From positions 62,001-126,000 of the forward strand of contig NZ_KB894426.1 in the NCBI RefSeq assembly GCF_000374445.1: a stretch of DNA of 64,000 nucleotides, written 5' to 3'. Source of the stretch: Actinokineospora enzanensis DSM 44649. Its GTDB lineage: Bacteria > Actinomycetota > Actinomycetes > Mycobacteriales > Pseudonocardiaceae. The notes beneath the pieces were generated by a model. It was not told the DNA's origin. It made no database searches and saw only the letters and a list, made by a program, of their open reading frames with translations. The translations under genes were made by a program, and so were the position numbers. Below, piece by piece: positions 54,094-63,408 of the stretch (positions within the stretch are counted from its first letter, which is position 1; each line of letters starts with the position of its first letter).

Positions 54094-55525
54094 AGTCGGC
54101 CTCGGCGCGTTCCGCGCGTGCGTCCTGGCGCGCGTGCAGCACTCCATACGTGAACCCGTTGTCCCCCGACAGATGCGCCCGCACACCCATCTCCCGCAGC
54201 CGCCCACGGGCCACCACCGCGTCCTGGTGCGTTCCCAGCGCGGTCTGGGTCTTCTTCACCCGCTTCCGCCACCGGTCCAGCTTCCGCCCGAAGACCGGCG
54301 CCACCGCCTCCGCCGCGTACCGGACCTTCTTCGCGTCCTTGCGCACCTGGTGCAACGCGACATCGCGCTCATCCGCGTCGTCCAGCGCCGCGACCGAGGC
54401 CGCCAACCGCCGCCAGGCCTTGCGCACCGGCTTCCGCAGTTCCGACACCGCAGGCCGAGAAGCACGATCGGTCCACGGTGGATCGGAAATGAAAGCGTCC
54501 AAGTCCTTCAGCAGAGCCAAATACCGGTCACTATCCGCTGCGGACAGCACAGCCGTGCGGGCATCCGCCGCGGCGCGGGCGAGTTCGGCGGTGATCTGCG
54601 CGGGAACGGCACCCAGCACGTTCTCGCTGGGCAGCCGTGCGAGTTCCAGCGTCAGCTCCTCCCCCAGCACCTCGGTGTCCCGCGCGGGCGACGCCTCCGC
54701 GCCCAGCCACTTCAGTTCGGCGCGCAGCGCACCGACCCGGGCATGGTCGAGTAAAGGGCGGAACGCGCGCAGTGCGCTGCGCAACCGCCGACACGCGACG
54801 CGGAACTGGTGGACCGCGTCGTCCGTGTCGAGCCGCACGCCCGTGTCGTTCGCGCGCAGTGCCGAGACCTGCGCGCGCAGATACGTCAGCGCGACCTCCC
54901 CCGCAGTGGGGTCTGCCGACAGTTCCGGCAGCGGGTGCACCTTCGCCCGCGTCCCCAGGGCCTGGGCGAGCTTCGACGTCGACTTCGCGGGCTTGGCGCC
55001 CAGGGCCGCGCCGACGGCGGTCAGCACGTCCCGGTCGGTGGCCTCGACCTCCAGCTCCCGCCAGCTCCGCGGCTCCTCGTCGAGCGGGTGGGCGGTCACC
55101 CGGTCGTCGGCCAACAGCGCGATCGTGGTGCCGTCGGCGGACCGGAGCTCCCACTCGTCACGCTCGGTGGTGATCCGCACGACCGGGGTGAGCGGCTCCC
55201 CGAGGGTGTGCGCGCGGACCAGCGCGGCGAGGTCGTCGGGCACCTTCGTCCTGGCCCGGCCCAGCGGCACCCGGATCTCGTCGCGCACGTCCGGGGCGAC
55301 CGGGAGCTTGGCGTGCCAGCCCGCGTCGCCGCCGCCGGTGCGCCTGCGCAGCGTGATGCCCGCGCGGGCGAGCCGCAGGTCGGCGGTGTCGAAGTAGGTG
55401 GCGTCCAGTTCGGACCGGACGGGGCCCGCGCAGCTGTGCACCGGATCGGCCGCCGTCAGGTCCGGCAGCTCGAAGTCCGCGGGCGCCTGGTACTTGCGTT
55501 CGGTCTCGCGCACTCGGGTAGGCAT
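54038..55525 (-). CDS. CYTH-CHAD protein
   Basis: A 495-residue protein. The N-terminal CYTH (triphosphate tunnel) domain (about 1-210) has ETERKYQAP (the ExExK pattern), TYFDTADLRLARAGITLRRRTGG and ELEVEATD. The C-terminal CHAD domain (about 220-495) has VHQFRVACRRLRSALRAF and VALHQVRKDAKKVRYAAEAV, the His/basic pairs that bind polyphosphate. The family binds inorganic polyphosphate or triphosphates; the exact activity is unknown. The start is at 55525. Confidence 0.9.
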   Translation of the reverse strand: MPTRVRETERKYQAPADFELPDLTAADPVHSCAGPVRSELDATYFDTADLRLARAGITLRRRTGGGDAGWHAKLPVAPDVRDEIRVPLGRARTKVPDDLAALVRAHTLGEPLTPVVRITTERDEWELRSADGTTIALLADDRVTAHPLDEEPRSWRELEVEATDRDVLTAVGAALGAKPAKSTSKLAQALGTRAKVHPLPELSADPTAGEVALTYLRAQVSALRANDTGVRLDTDDAVHQFRVACRRLRSALRAFRPLLDHARVGALRAELKWLGAEASPARDTEVLGEELTLELARLPSENVLGAVPAQITAELARAAADARTAVLSAADSDRYLALLKDLDAFISDPPWTDRASRPAVSELRKPVRKAWRRLAASVAALDDADERDVALHQVRKDAKKVRYAAEAVAPVFGRKLDRWRKRVKKTQTALGTHQDAVVARGRLREMGVRAHLSGDNGFTYGVLHARQDARAERAEADFTRAWRQLLGVKAPRWLR

Positions 55526-55678
55526 CCGTCAACTATGACACCGAATGCCCCGACCGGTAGACGGGTACATCCGGGTGGAATCAGGACAGGCCTGCCCGGA
55601 GGGAATGCCGCACCCCCGCCGACTGATCGGTCCGAGACGCCTCGGAACGGTCACGGTGAGTAGTGTCGCCGGAGCGCC

Positions 55679-56794
55679 TCAGGGTGACCGTGAACCGCAC
55701 ACGCGCGTGCCCTCCGTCTGGGCGGCGAGCATCGCCACCACACCGTCGAGCCCCGCTGCCCGCTGCCGGGTCGCCCCGTCGCCCGTCTCCGCCAATGATG
55801 ACAACGTCGACCGCACAAGCTCCAGCTCTCCCGAGCGACGCAGCGCGGGCGCGTGCCTGGCGACCAGGTCGGCGAAGATCTGCGGCGCGGGACGGTAGCC
55901 GTCCGACAACGGGTCGGGCACGACCGCGCCCCAACCGTCCTTGGCCGCCCGCCACTGGGCCGCGCGCACGATCTGGGTGGGCACGCGGGGAAAGTCCCGT
56001 TCGCTGTCGAGCGCCTCGGCCACGATCGAACGGATCAGCACGGCCAGCAGCGCGGCCTCGCGCGGGGTGGGTGCGACGTCGCTGATCCGGGTCTCCACAG
56101 TGGGCTGGTCCTCCGACGGACGGACGTCGAAGTAGACCATCTTGCGGTCGAGAATGGCCCCCGTGGCCAGCAGGCCCTCCACCAGTTCCTCGTACTGCTC
56201 CACCGAGTCCAGATAGGGCGGTGGGCCCGCGGACGGCCAACGCTCCCAGAGCAGGTGCCGGGTGCTGGCGTAGCCGGTGTCGCGGCCGTCGTGGAACGGC
56301 GAGTTCGCGCAGACGGTGATCAGCGCGGGCAACCACAGGCGCAGATGGTTGGCCGCGCGCAACGCCGCCGCGGTGTCCTCCACGCCCACATGCACGTGGC
56401 AGCCGCAGGTCATCCCGGAGAACATGAACTCGCCGACGTGGGCGGTGATCCGCCGGTAGCGCGCGCCGGGCCCTGCCTGCGTGAAGTCGGGCTGCTGATG
56501 CGGCGCCGTACCGGTGGCGACCAGCAGCGCCCCTTGTTCGCGCGCCGCACCGGCCAACGCACCGCGCAGCTCGGTCAGTTCCTCGACGACCTGGTGCGCG
56601 CTCCGACAGATGCCGGTGGCCGACTCCACCATGGCGCGCAGCAACTCCGGTTTCAGGTCGGGATCACCGTCGACGGCGGCGATACCGCGCTCGGCGGTCT
56701 CCGGCCCTTGATCCACCAACCTGCCCTTCGGGTCGACGAGCAGGAACTCCTCCTCGACTCCCAGGGCCAGCGCGGTCGAGTCGTGTGTCGCCAA
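55679..56794 (-). CDS. YbdK-type carboxylate-amine ligase (glutamate-cysteine ligase 2 family)
   Basis: A 371-residue ATP-dependent ligase. LGVEEEFLLVDPKGRL is the opening acidic metal motif, SGMTCGCHVHVGVED the substrate/ATP region, and NSPFHDGRDTGYASTRHLLWERWP plus TVETRISDVAPT later core motifs. The family has weak glutamate-cysteine ligase activity, and actinomycete relatives make gamma-glutamylcysteine for ergothioneine or other thiols. No ergothioneine genes are adjacent, so the role is open. Confidence 0.88.
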   Translation of the reverse strand: MATHDSTALALGVEEEFLLVDPKGRLVDQGPETAERGIAAVDGDPDLKPELLRAMVESATGICRSAHQVVEELTELRGALAGAAREQGALLVATGTAPHQQPDFTQAGPGARYRRITAHVGEFMFSGMTCGCHVHVGVEDTAAALRAANHLRLWLPALITVCANSPFHDGRDTGYASTRHLLWERWPSAGPPPYLDSVEQYEELVEGLLATGAILDRKMVYFDVRPSEDQPTVETRISDVAPTPREAALLAVLIRSIVAEALDSERDFPRVPTQIVRAAQWRAAKDGWGAVVPDPLSDGYRPAPQIFADLVARHAPALRRSGELELVRSTLSSLAETGDGATRQRAAGLDGVVAMLAAQTEGTRVCGSRSP

Positions 56795-56948
56795 TCGGTC
56801 CTCCTCGTACGTGCCTGCCGGACGGGAGTACCCACTCGACGACCGACCTGACCAGCGTCTTCCGCGTGGCTCGAACGGCTCTCAAGAGCATGCTGTTACA
56901 ACGGAGCGGCCGGACTGTTCTGCTCGGCTCTGCGGAGAGGGGCTTGTG

Positions 56949-57002
56949 GTGGACGAGGAGATCTTCGACGACAACGACAACATCGTCCGCGGGTACGACT
57001 AG
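56949..57002 (+). CDS. Possible 17-residue acidic peptide
   Basis: GTG 56949 (or GTG 56946) is preceded by GGAGAGGGG at 56934-56942, a strong ribosome site. The product is DEEIFDDNDNIVRGYD after the start residue and ends at TAG 57002. It lies in the 373-bp gap between the divergent ligase gene and the DUF5709 gene, which otherwise holds nothing I can support. It is too short to prove by sequence alone. Confidence 0.3.
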   Translation: MDEEIFDDNDNIVRGYD

Positions 57003-57167
57003 GACGTCCCATATGGACGGAGAACGGGACGGCTCCCGTGGGCGCCGCCCCGTTTCCCGGTGCTCTCCCCACCGCGGGCGCGAGACGTTCACCGGCACGG
57101 GCCGGGTAGACGGGTGCTCGCCGCGCGGACGAGTTTGCCCCGGGGCACCGCCGGGTAGCACAGCGGC

Positions 57168-57506
57168 ATGAGCACCGACGGTTACCTGAGCCCGGCGGAG
57201 AGCCTGGACGAGGACAACCTGAGCGTGGACCCGCTTGAGGAGGGCGTCGAGCCCCCGGAGCACTGGGCGGAGTCCGACCGCCACGGGATGACCGCGGCGG
57301 AGGAGCGCGCGGGCGAGGATCTCGACCACCGGCTGGCCGCCGAGGAGCCGGACGTGGCCGTGCCCGACGCGGACCGCCCCGGCCCGACCTCGCCGCTGCC
57401 CGATCTCGACGACCGGGTGGACGAGCCGTCCGACGACGTGGCGAACCCGGCCCCGCCGGAACCCGAGTCGGCGGCGGAGCGCGAGGGGCCGAGGGCGGAG
57501 CGGTGA
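57168..57506 (+). CDS. DUF5709 acidic protein
   Basis: A 112-residue, strongly acidic, probably disordered protein: GYLSPAESLDEDNLSVDPLEEGVEPPEHW, then EERAGEDLDHRLAAEEPD. This opening is that of the actinomycete DUF5709 family, whose function is unknown (often stress-related). Its stop overlaps the F420 oxidoreductase start (GTGA), so the two are co-translated. Confidence 0.8.
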   Translation: MSTDGYLSPAESLDEDNLSVDPLEEGVEPPEHWAESDRHGMTAAEERAGEDLDHRLAAEEPDVAVPDADRPGPTSPLPDLDDRVDEPSDDVANPAPPEPESAAEREGPRAER

Positions 57507-58477
57507 CCCGCTTCGGTTACACGCTGATGACCGAGCAGGCTGGTCCGAGCGCCCTGGTTCGGCACGCGGCGGGCGCGGAGCAGGCCGGGTTCGATTTCGA
57601 GGTGATCAGCGACCATTACTCGCCGTGGCTGTCCGAGCAGGGGCACGCCCCGAACGCCTGGGCGGTGCTGGGCGCGGTGACCCAGGTGACCGGGCGCGTC
57701 GAGCTGATGACCTACGTGACCTGCCCGACCATGCGCTACCACCCGGTGCTCGTCGCGCAACAGGCCGCCACGGTGCAATCGCTGTCCCACAACAGGTTCA
57801 CGCTGGGCGTCGGCGCGGGCGAGAACCTCAACGAACACGTGCTCGGCCGCGGCTGGCCGCCGGTGAACCTCCGCCACGACATGCTGGTGGAGGCCGTGGA
57901 CATCATCGCCGCGCTGTTCGACGGCGGTCACGTCGACTATGTGGGCGAGCATTTCCAGACGGACTCGGCGAAGCTGTGGGACCTGCCCGACACGCGGGTG
58001 CCGATCGCGGCGGCGGTGTCCGGCGACCGGTCGGTCGGCAGGCTGGCACCGCTGGCCGACCACATGATCGCGGTCGACCCGGACGCCGGGCTGTGCCGGG
58101 CGTGGGACGGGGTGGCGCGGGCGGAGAGTCGCAAGATCGGCCAGTTCCCGATCAGCTGGGACACCGACCGGGACGCGGCGGTCGCCCGCGCCCACGACCA
58201 GTTCCGGTGGGCGCTGGGCGGCTGGAAGGTCAACGCGGAGCTCCCGGGCCCGTCGGCGTTCGCGGCCGCGACCCGGTTCGTGCGACCGGACGACGTCGCG
58301 GCGCACATCCCGTGCGGCGCGGACGTGGACGCGGTGGTGCAGGCGGCCGCGGCGTACTGGGAGGCGGGGTTCACCGACCTCGCCCTGATCCAGGTCGGTG
58401 GAACCCATCAGGATCACTTCCTCGCGGCCGCCCGGCAGGAACTCCTGCCCGCCCTGCGCGCGGCCGCTCCGAACTGA
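57503..58477 (+). CDS. F420-dependent LLM-class oxidoreductase
   Basis: A 324-residue TIM-barrel enzyme of the luciferase-like, F420-using group. [36 protein letters not shown] is the N-terminal core with [24 protein letters not shown] the next strand, and [22 protein letters not shown] the cofactor loop. It resembles the F420 glucose-6-phosphate dehydrogenase-like branch (TIGR03557 type); the substrate is unknown. GTG 57503 is coupled to the DUF5709 gene. Confidence 0.87.
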   Translation: MTRFGYTLMTEQAGPSALVRHAAGAEQAGFDFEVISDHYSPWLSEQGHAPNAWAVLGAVTQVTGRVELMTYVTCPTMRYHPVLVAQQAATVQSLSHNRFTLGVGAGENLNEHVLGRGWPPVNLRHDMLVEAVDIIAALFDGGHVDYVGEHFQTDSAKLWDLPDTRVPIAAAVSGDRSVGRLAPLADHMIAVDPDAGLCRAWDGVARAESRKIGQFPISWDTDRDAAVARAHDQFRWALGGWKVNAELPGPSAFAAATRFVRPDDVAAHIPCGADVDAVVQAAAAYWEAGFTDLALIQVGGTHQDHFLAAARQELLPALRAAAPN

Positions 58478-58479
58478 TC

Positions 58480-58530
58480 TTGTCAGGCACACCCTGACGC
58501 GCGTAAGGTCGCCCCTGACACCACGTCAGG
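58480..58530 (+). promoter_or_regulatory. Promoter flanked by two palindromic dyads
   Basis: A -35-like TTGTCA (58480-58485) and -10-like TAAGGT (58504-58509) are 18 bp apart. GTCAGG-N5-CCTGAC lies at 58482-58498 and the reversed CCTGAC-N5-GTCAGG at 58514-58530, so the two dyads bracket the -10. The distal arm of the second is 11 bp before the start codon. This is a paired operator for a dimeric regulator, probably the next gene product. Confidence 0.6.
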
Positions 58531-58541
58531 GAGGTCCTTAC

Positions 58542-58895
58542 ATGTCCGCGATCGCGAATTGCTCCTTCTGCGCCAAGCCCAGCCCCGAGGTCGGCAAGCT
58601 GGTCGCGGGCCCGGGGGTCTTCATCTGCGACGGCTGCGTCGCCCTCGCCGCCGAAGTGATCCGCGAGGCCACCGGCGCGCCGGACTCCCCCGTGGCGCCC
58701 TGGGACCGGGACATGTCCCTGACCGAGGTCCTCACCGCGCTCGGCCCGGTGGCCGCCGCGGGCGCGCAGGCGGAACGCAACCTCGCCCTCTGGGTCGCGA
58801 AGGCCCGCGCGCTGGGCGGCACGTGGACCCAGATCGGCCAGGCCCTGGGCGTCACCCGCCAGTCCGCCTGGGAGCGGTTCTCCGGCGAGGACTGA
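58542..58895 (+). CDS. ClpX-type zinc finger plus HTH protein
   Basis: A 117-residue protein. Residues about 7-35 form a ClpX-like C4 zinc finger ([17 protein letters not shown] and FICDGCVAL). A helical linker follows, then a C-terminal HTH ([20 protein letters not shown]). No AAA+ domain is present. A small regulator that senses metal or redox state is plausible. ATG 58542 sits just after two palindromic dyads, which suggests autoregulation. Confidence 0.8.
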   Translation: MSAIANCSFCAKPSPEVGKLVAGPGVFICDGCVALAAEVIREATGAPDSPVAPWDRDMSLTEVLTALGPVAAAGAQAERNLALWVAKARALGGTWTQIGQALGVTRQSAWERFSGED

Positions 58896-58898
58896 TAC

Positions 58899-58931
58899 TT
58901 GCAGCCAGTGCATATCTTGCATACTCTGCAA
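58899..58931. promoter_or_regulatory. Putative operator upstream of the TetR gene
   Basis: TTGCAG (58899-58904) and CTGCAA (58926-58931) form an inverted repeat, with two TGCATA-type direct repeats between them. The right arm ends two bases before the TetR start. Such placement suits autorepression. Confidence 0.45.
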
Positions 58932-58933
58932 AT

Positions 58934-59533
58934 ATGACCGCTGGGGACGCCCGCCGCGAACGCCGCCGGATCGCGCGCCGAGTCGCCATCCGCGGCGCCG
59001 CGGTCCGCTTGGCCCTGTCCAACGGCGGCCCCGACGCGGTGACGGTGGAGGAGATCAGCGCGGCCGCCGACATCGCCCCGCGCACGTTCTTCAACTATTT
59101 CCCCACCAAGGACGCGGCCTTCTCGATCGAACCGCACCAGTGGACCACCGAGGAGATCGTCGGAGAACTCCGAGCCCGCCCCCCCGACGAACCTCCGGCC
59201 ATCGCGCTGCGCGAGGTACTCAAGGCGATGGCCCTCGCGGCCGACTTCGCCCACCTGGCGGAGGAATGGGAGCTGCTGCAACAGCTCTACCGACGCCACC
59301 CGGAGCTGTTCTCCCGCCTTCGCCTCGACCAGGCCGACCTCACCATCGCCGCCCTGTCCGCCGAGATCGCCACCCGCGTCGGCCCGCCCAGGTCCGCCGG
59401 TCTCTACCCGACAGTGCTGGTGGGCGCCGCCTTCGCCGCCCTGCAGGCCGCCGAGAACCGCGGCCGCGCCGACCCCCGCCCCCTGGACGACCTCATCGAC
59501 GAGGCCTTCGCCGTCCTGATCGAGGGCCTGTGA
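58934..59533 (+). CDS. TetR-family regulator
   Basis: A 199-residue one-component regulator. The N-terminal HTH is AIRGAAVRLALSNGGPDAVTVEEISAAADIAPRTFFNYFPTKDAAF, the typical TetR recognition segment (FFNYFPTK). The rest is a helical ligand domain. ATG 58934 is chosen. It is coupled by a GTGA overlap to the DUF3703 gene and follows a symmetric site. Confidence 0.9.
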   Translation: MTAGDARRERRRIARRVAIRGAAVRLALSNGGPDAVTVEEISAAADIAPRTFFNYFPTKDAAFSIEPHQWTTEEIVGELRARPPDEPPAIALREVLKAMALAADFAHLAEEWELLQQLYRRHPELFSRLRLDQADLTIAALSAEIATRVGPPRSAGLYPTVLVGAAFAALQAAENRGRADPRPLDDLIDEAFAVLIEGL

Positions 59534-59841
59534 ACCGGAGGACCCCCTTGCCCGACACCGACTACGACATCGAGATGGCCCACGGCAGAACCGCCCTGGC
59601 CGCCCGCGACTTCCGCGCCGCCTACCGCCACTTCGGCCGCGCCCACAACCTCGGCCACGACACCCTGGCCCACCACCTCGCCGCCCACCGCGGCCTCCTC
59701 ACCACTGCCTGGCGCCACCGCCGCCCGCACCGCGCCATCGCCCAGCTGACCCTCATGGCAGCCGCCGCCTTCTTCGACCGCAACCGCCAACCCACCCCAC
59801 CCGACCCGATTTCCCACACCCCACCCCCACCGCACGCCTGA
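59530..59841 (+). CDS. DUF3703 protein
   Basis: A 103-residue protein with the DUF3703 pattern: GRTALAARDFRAAYRHFGRAHNLGHDTLAHHLAAHRGLLTTAWRHRRPHRAIAQL. The His-rich helical core suggests metal binding, but function is unknown. It is co-translated with the TetR gene (4-bp overlap), so TetR probably regulates it. Confidence 0.8.
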   Translation: MNRRTPLPDTDYDIEMAHGRTALAARDFRAAYRHFGRAHNLGHDTLAHHLAAHRGLLTTAWRHRRPHRAIAQLTLMAAAAFFDRNRQPTPPDPISHTPPPPHA

Positions 59842-59884
59842 CCTGCCAATCCCCCTGCAAACCCCCCAGGTTTTCACCCACCCC

Positions 59885-60191
59885 AGCGACAAAAGTTATC
59901 CACAGCCCCCACCCCACCACCCCCTTCCCAAGATCCACTGTCGCCCCCGCCGACTAGAATGGGCCCTGGGGGATCCCCCTGGGAGCGGCGGGTCATGCGG
60001 CGGGACCGTTTGCCGCGAAACACATCCCGGCAGACTCGCGGCGGCGCGGCCACCCCCACGTCTACCAATCCCCATCCCGGACGACTTTCCCGCCCAGCTC
60101 CCACTCACCCCTCCCGCCCGCTCAACCCCCTGGTAGACAAGCAACCCCCCACATCCGACTCCACCCATCCGAGCGACAGAAGTTATCCACA
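59885..60191. repeat. Two 20-bp direct repeats carrying DnaA boxes
   Basis: AGCGACAAAAGTTATCCACA (59885-59904) and AGCGACAGAAGTTATCCACA (60172-60191) differ at one base and lie 287 bp apart. Each ends in TTATCCACA, the general DnaA box. They lie in the 410-bp gap 59842-60251 between the DUF3703 gene and the integrase. That gap shows no gene, tRNA or obvious attachment core. Confidence 0.6.
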
Positions 60192-60251
60192 TTCTTTCCG
60201 ATACCTCGCCTGAACTGGGGAGATGCGTTTAGTGATCACCGTGGGCCGTCC

Positions 60252-61529
60252 TCAGGCCGTGAGATGAGGGCTTGGCAGCCATGCCTCAGTCATGGCCCGG
60301 CGGATGCGGTGGGGGCTTTCGGGGATGAGGTGGGTGTAGGTGCGGGCGGTGAAGGCCGGGTCAAGGTGGCCCAGGAGGTTCGCCAGCTCGATGAGGCTCA
60401 CGCCGTGGGCCAGGAGGTTGGATGCGAAGGTGTGGCGTAGGGCGTGGAAGCCGTCGATGCGTTTGCGGTAGGGGGTGGCGGTGGTCTGGAAGGCGGGTAC
60501 CCAGATGTCCCGGGCGAAGTTGTTCCCGCGCCACACTGGGGGCGGGAAGGGGTGGCGTTGCGACGGCGGAGGTCCGGGGACGAGTAGTCGCACGGTGATG
60601 AGGTCTCCATCCGGGACCAGCCACGGCAGGGTGACGTCATATGGTTCGTGAGCGGTGGTGTGGTCGTCAACCATCGTGATGAAGTCCTCGGTGATGAAGA
60701 CTTCGCGTGTCTTGCGCCGCTTGGGCAGTCCGAACACGGGCTTCCCGTTGATCCAGCGGATTTGCCGTTGAATGTGAAGCTTGAGGTTATTTCGGTCCAT
60801 GTCGTCCGGGCTGAATGCGAGTGCTTCCATTTGGCGGTGTCCGGCACGCAGGGCGATGTCCATCAATGGTCGATACTCCGGAGGGAGGCCGCTACGGATA
60901 GTGAGGCACTTTTCCCGAGGCCAGGGCTCCGGCCGGTATTCCTCGGGAACCGGCCTGCGGACGCTGTCAGCCTTGCAAGGGTTTCGTTCGAGCAACCCGT
61001 CAAAGACGGCTGCTTGCAGAAATCCCGAGATCGTGTCGAAAATCTGCGCCCGGTAGGAATCCTTTACGCCTCTTCCGCTTGACCAGTCCAGCCACTCTCG
61101 CATAGTGCTGGTTGTGAAGTGCTGGACAGGCACGTCGCCGAGGTAGGGCAGGACCATGGTGTTCAACCTGGTGTCCACACTGGCCACGGCGATCGGGTCT
61201 TTGGATCGACCTTTGCGCACTTCCGTTGTGTAGTCCCGGAAGGTGATCAATTTCGGTTCCGGCTTCTCCTCAGGCTTAGAGGCCGGCAGCAGCTTCACAA
61301 GCGGGCTTACCTGGTGCAACGCCAGGAACTTCTCGGCTTCACCCAGGCTGCGGTCCGGGAAGCTCTTGGACCGCTCGCTGCCGTCTGCGTAGTAGCGGAC
61401 ACGATAGCGCATACCCGTGCCGTGCAGCGCGGTCTTGTCTTTGAGGGGACGGCCGTTCTTTCCGACAATGACGTTCCCGGTCGCATCTTTCCTGTCCTTG
61501 TACCAGCGATCCTCAACGTGTCCGGCCAT
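60252..61529 (-). CDS. int: Tyrosine recombinase (integrase)
   Basis: A 425-residue site-specific recombinase. An N-terminal arm-binding domain (YRVRYYADGSERSKSF) precedes the core-binding domain (VASVDTRLNTMVLPYLGDVPVQHFTTSTMREWL). The catalytic domain has AGHRQMEAL (first Arg), KRRKTREV (Lys), HALRH (His362, Arg365), LLGH and the nucleophile Tyr at about residue 398 in TYTH. All catalytic residues are present, so it is probably active. It follows the excisionase by 44 bp. Confidence 0.92.
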   Translation of the reverse strand: MAGHVEDRWYKDRKDATGNVIVGKNGRPLKDKTALHGTGMRYRVRYYADGSERSKSFPDRSLGEAEKFLALHQVSPLVKLLPASKPEEKPEPKLITFRDYTTEVRKGRSKDPIAVASVDTRLNTMVLPYLGDVPVQHFTTSTMREWLDWSSGRGVKDSYRAQIFDTISGFLQAAVFDGLLERNPCKADSVRRPVPEEYRPEPWPREKCLTIRSGLPPEYRPLMDIALRAGHRQMEALAFSPDDMDRNNLKLHIQRQIRWINGKPVFGLPKRRKTREVFITEDFITMVDDHTTAHEPYDVTLPWLVPDGDLITVRLLVPGPPPSQRHPFPPPVWRGNNFARDIWVPAFQTTATPYRKRIDGFHALRHTFASNLLAHGVSLIELANLLGHLDPAFTARTYTHLIPESPHRIRRAMTEAWLPSPHLTA

Positions 61530-61573
61530 GGGAGTACCCCGTTTTCCTTTCGTCGTGATTGCTGAAATATTGG

Positions 61574-61777
61574 TCAGGCGGCTAGCTGGCCCTCGGTGCT
61601 GGCGTCAAGCCATGCGGCGATATCCTCCGGCCGATAGCGGACATGTTTGCCCATGCGCACGAAGGCCGGACCGGTGCCCTTGTGGCGCCATTCGGCCAGC
61701 GTCTTCTCCGGCAGCCGCAATAGTTCGGCCAGCTCTTCCGTGGTCCACAATCGGGTCGGTAATCCGCTATCATCCAT
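61574..61777 (-). CDS. xis: Excisionase-like HTH protein
   Basis: A 67-residue MerR-like winged-helix protein: LWTTEELAELLRLPEKTLAEWRHKGTGPAFVRMGKHVRYRPEDIAAWLD. This is the HTH_17 excisionase pattern. It lies between rep and int, as in other actinomycete integrative elements, and probably sets the direction of recombination. Confidence 0.87.
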   Translation of the reverse strand: MDDSGLPTRLWTTEELAELLRLPEKTLAEWRHKGTGPAFVRMGKHVRYRPEDIAAWLDASTEGQLAA

Positions 61778-61797
61778 GGTCTATCCCCCCAGTCCGG

Positions 61798-63408
61798 TCA
61801 CGCCGCAGTCGCGGTTGCTGAAACACCCGGCCCGCCTGGTGGCCCGGCAGCGGCCAACAACGCCGTGTCGTATTCGGCCCGCCAGGTCACGCGTTCGGCT
61901 ATGGCCCGCATGATCAGGTGGTCTCTCGGCGGGGCGTTACGGTCGCCGGGGGCGAGCCTCCGCCAGGCCCAGGCCGAGGTATCCCGGGCGGGTTTGACGA
62001 TCCCCACCGCCGCCAGGGCCTGGGCGACGAACGCGGCCCGGTCGGCCTTGTGATCGGCCAGCGTCTTGCCCGACCACTTCCGGGACACCAGCACCCGCCG
62101 ACCTGGCAGGCCGAGGGTGGTGCGTCGGTGAGCGCGTCCCTTGCAGTGCCCGGGGATGGTCCTGGAGGTGGTGCCCTGGGGGTGGACGCCGTAGAGCAGC
62201 CACACCGCGCACCGGGGCGAACAGGGCGTGATCGCGAGTTCGGCGTGGAGTCGTTCGTGGTGGTCACGCTGGCCGGGAGTGGTGGCGGTGATGATCTCGC
62301 CGGTGGACTTCGTGAGGTACTTGGTCAGGTAGCCGATGTGGCGTCCGGCTTCCTCGGTGCCGCCGAGGACGCCCTTGGAGTGCACCTGGGCGCCGAAGGT
62401 GGCGACGTGGGCGGGCTCGTCCACCAGGTCGACCGCGTCCGCCCAGGTGGTGAGCGGTTTCCGAGTCTCCGGGTCGACGAACGCGGCAGTGTGCGCGTCC
62501 CACACCGGCAGCCTGTCGCCGCCGTAGACCGGTTCGTCGTGCGGGGGCCACCACACCTGGAGATAGGTAGCGGCCGTTACCTGTCGGATCGTGTCGTGCG
62601 GGATGGCCCCGCGGATTCCCGCGTGCAAATGAGGTGCTGTTCTGCGCTGGGGTTCGACCGTGGCGAAGTACTGCACATCCCACCCGACGACGCGGCGTAG
62701 GTTCTGCCACCACCGGTCCACCAGCGAGGCGAAGTGCACCGCGTCCCGGGCCGCCCGCCGATAGTCATAGGTGCCCGGGTCGACCGGGGAACCATCGGAG
62801 CGGACGGGGCCGTAGGTGTCGCAGGTGAGGGTGACGAACATCGAGGGCCGGAACCGCCCAGCGAACTCACGGCCCACAGTGCGCTTCTCGACCTTGCGCC
62901 GGGGCAGGTTCGGGGCATCCTGCCGCCGCCTGGTCGAGCGCACCGGCGCCCTCTTCACCGGGGCCGTGTCCGGCGACGGCAACCGACCCCGGACACCGAG
63001 CCGCTGAAGCTCGGCATCCACCGAGCGGATCTCCTCCCGCAGATCGTCCGCATCGGCCCCGGCGGTGTCCCGGTACGCGGCCACCAGGTCCGCGCGCAGC
63101 TCGACCAACGCCGTGTGATCCCCGGTCGGGGCGGTGTCGCGCGTCTGCGGTTCCTCGGTCAGGTGCCACCCCTCCCGGCACTGGGCGATCCGCAACGCAC
63201 GCGCCTTACGGGCACACGGCAGACACACCGACTCGACCGTGGACCCACACGGCACACCCACATAGCGGACCGCGCCATCGGTGGTGTCGGTGACCTCCAT
63301 CGTGAACGGCCGCACGCACACCCCGTGCTGTTCGGCGGTGACACGCACGACCTCACGCGCCAGCGGCCCCCGGGTCCGGGTGGCGATGTCGACGATGTCT
63401 GCGGTCAT
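61798..63408 (-). CDS. repSA: RepSA-like rolling-circle replication initiator
   Basis: A 536-residue initiator. The HUH-type motif HLHAGIRGA (metal-binding His) and YLTKYLTKS (catalytic Tyr region) are seen, plus FVTLTCDTYGPVRSDG upstream of them. A Cys pair (VESVCLPCARKARAL) lies near the N-terminus. It makes the circular element replicate after excision. The start is ATG 63408, overlapping the upstream stop by 4 bp. Confidence 0.85.
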   Translation of the reverse strand: MTADIVDIATRTRGPLAREVVRVTAEQHGVCVRPFTMEVTDTTDGAVRYVGVPCGSTVESVCLPCARKARALRIAQCREGWHLTEEPQTRDTAPTGDHTALVELRADLVAAYRDTAGADADDLREEIRSVDAELQRLGVRGRLPSPDTAPVKRAPVRSTRRRQDAPNLPRRKVEKRTVGREFAGRFRPSMFVTLTCDTYGPVRSDGSPVDPGTYDYRRAARDAVHFASLVDRWWQNLRRVVGWDVQYFATVEPQRRTAPHLHAGIRGAIPHDTIRQVTAATYLQVWWPPHDEPVYGGDRLPVWDAHTAAFVDPETRKPLTTWADAVDLVDEPAHVATFGAQVHSKGVLGGTEEAGRHIGYLTKYLTKSTGEIITATTPGQRDHHERLHAELAITPCSPRCAVWLLYGVHPQGTTSRTIPGHCKGRAHRRTTLGLPGRRVLVSRKWSGKTLADHKADRAAFVAQALAAVGIVKPARDTSAWAWRRLAPGDRNAPPRDHLIMRAIAERVTWRAEYDTALLAAAGPPGGPGVSATATAA

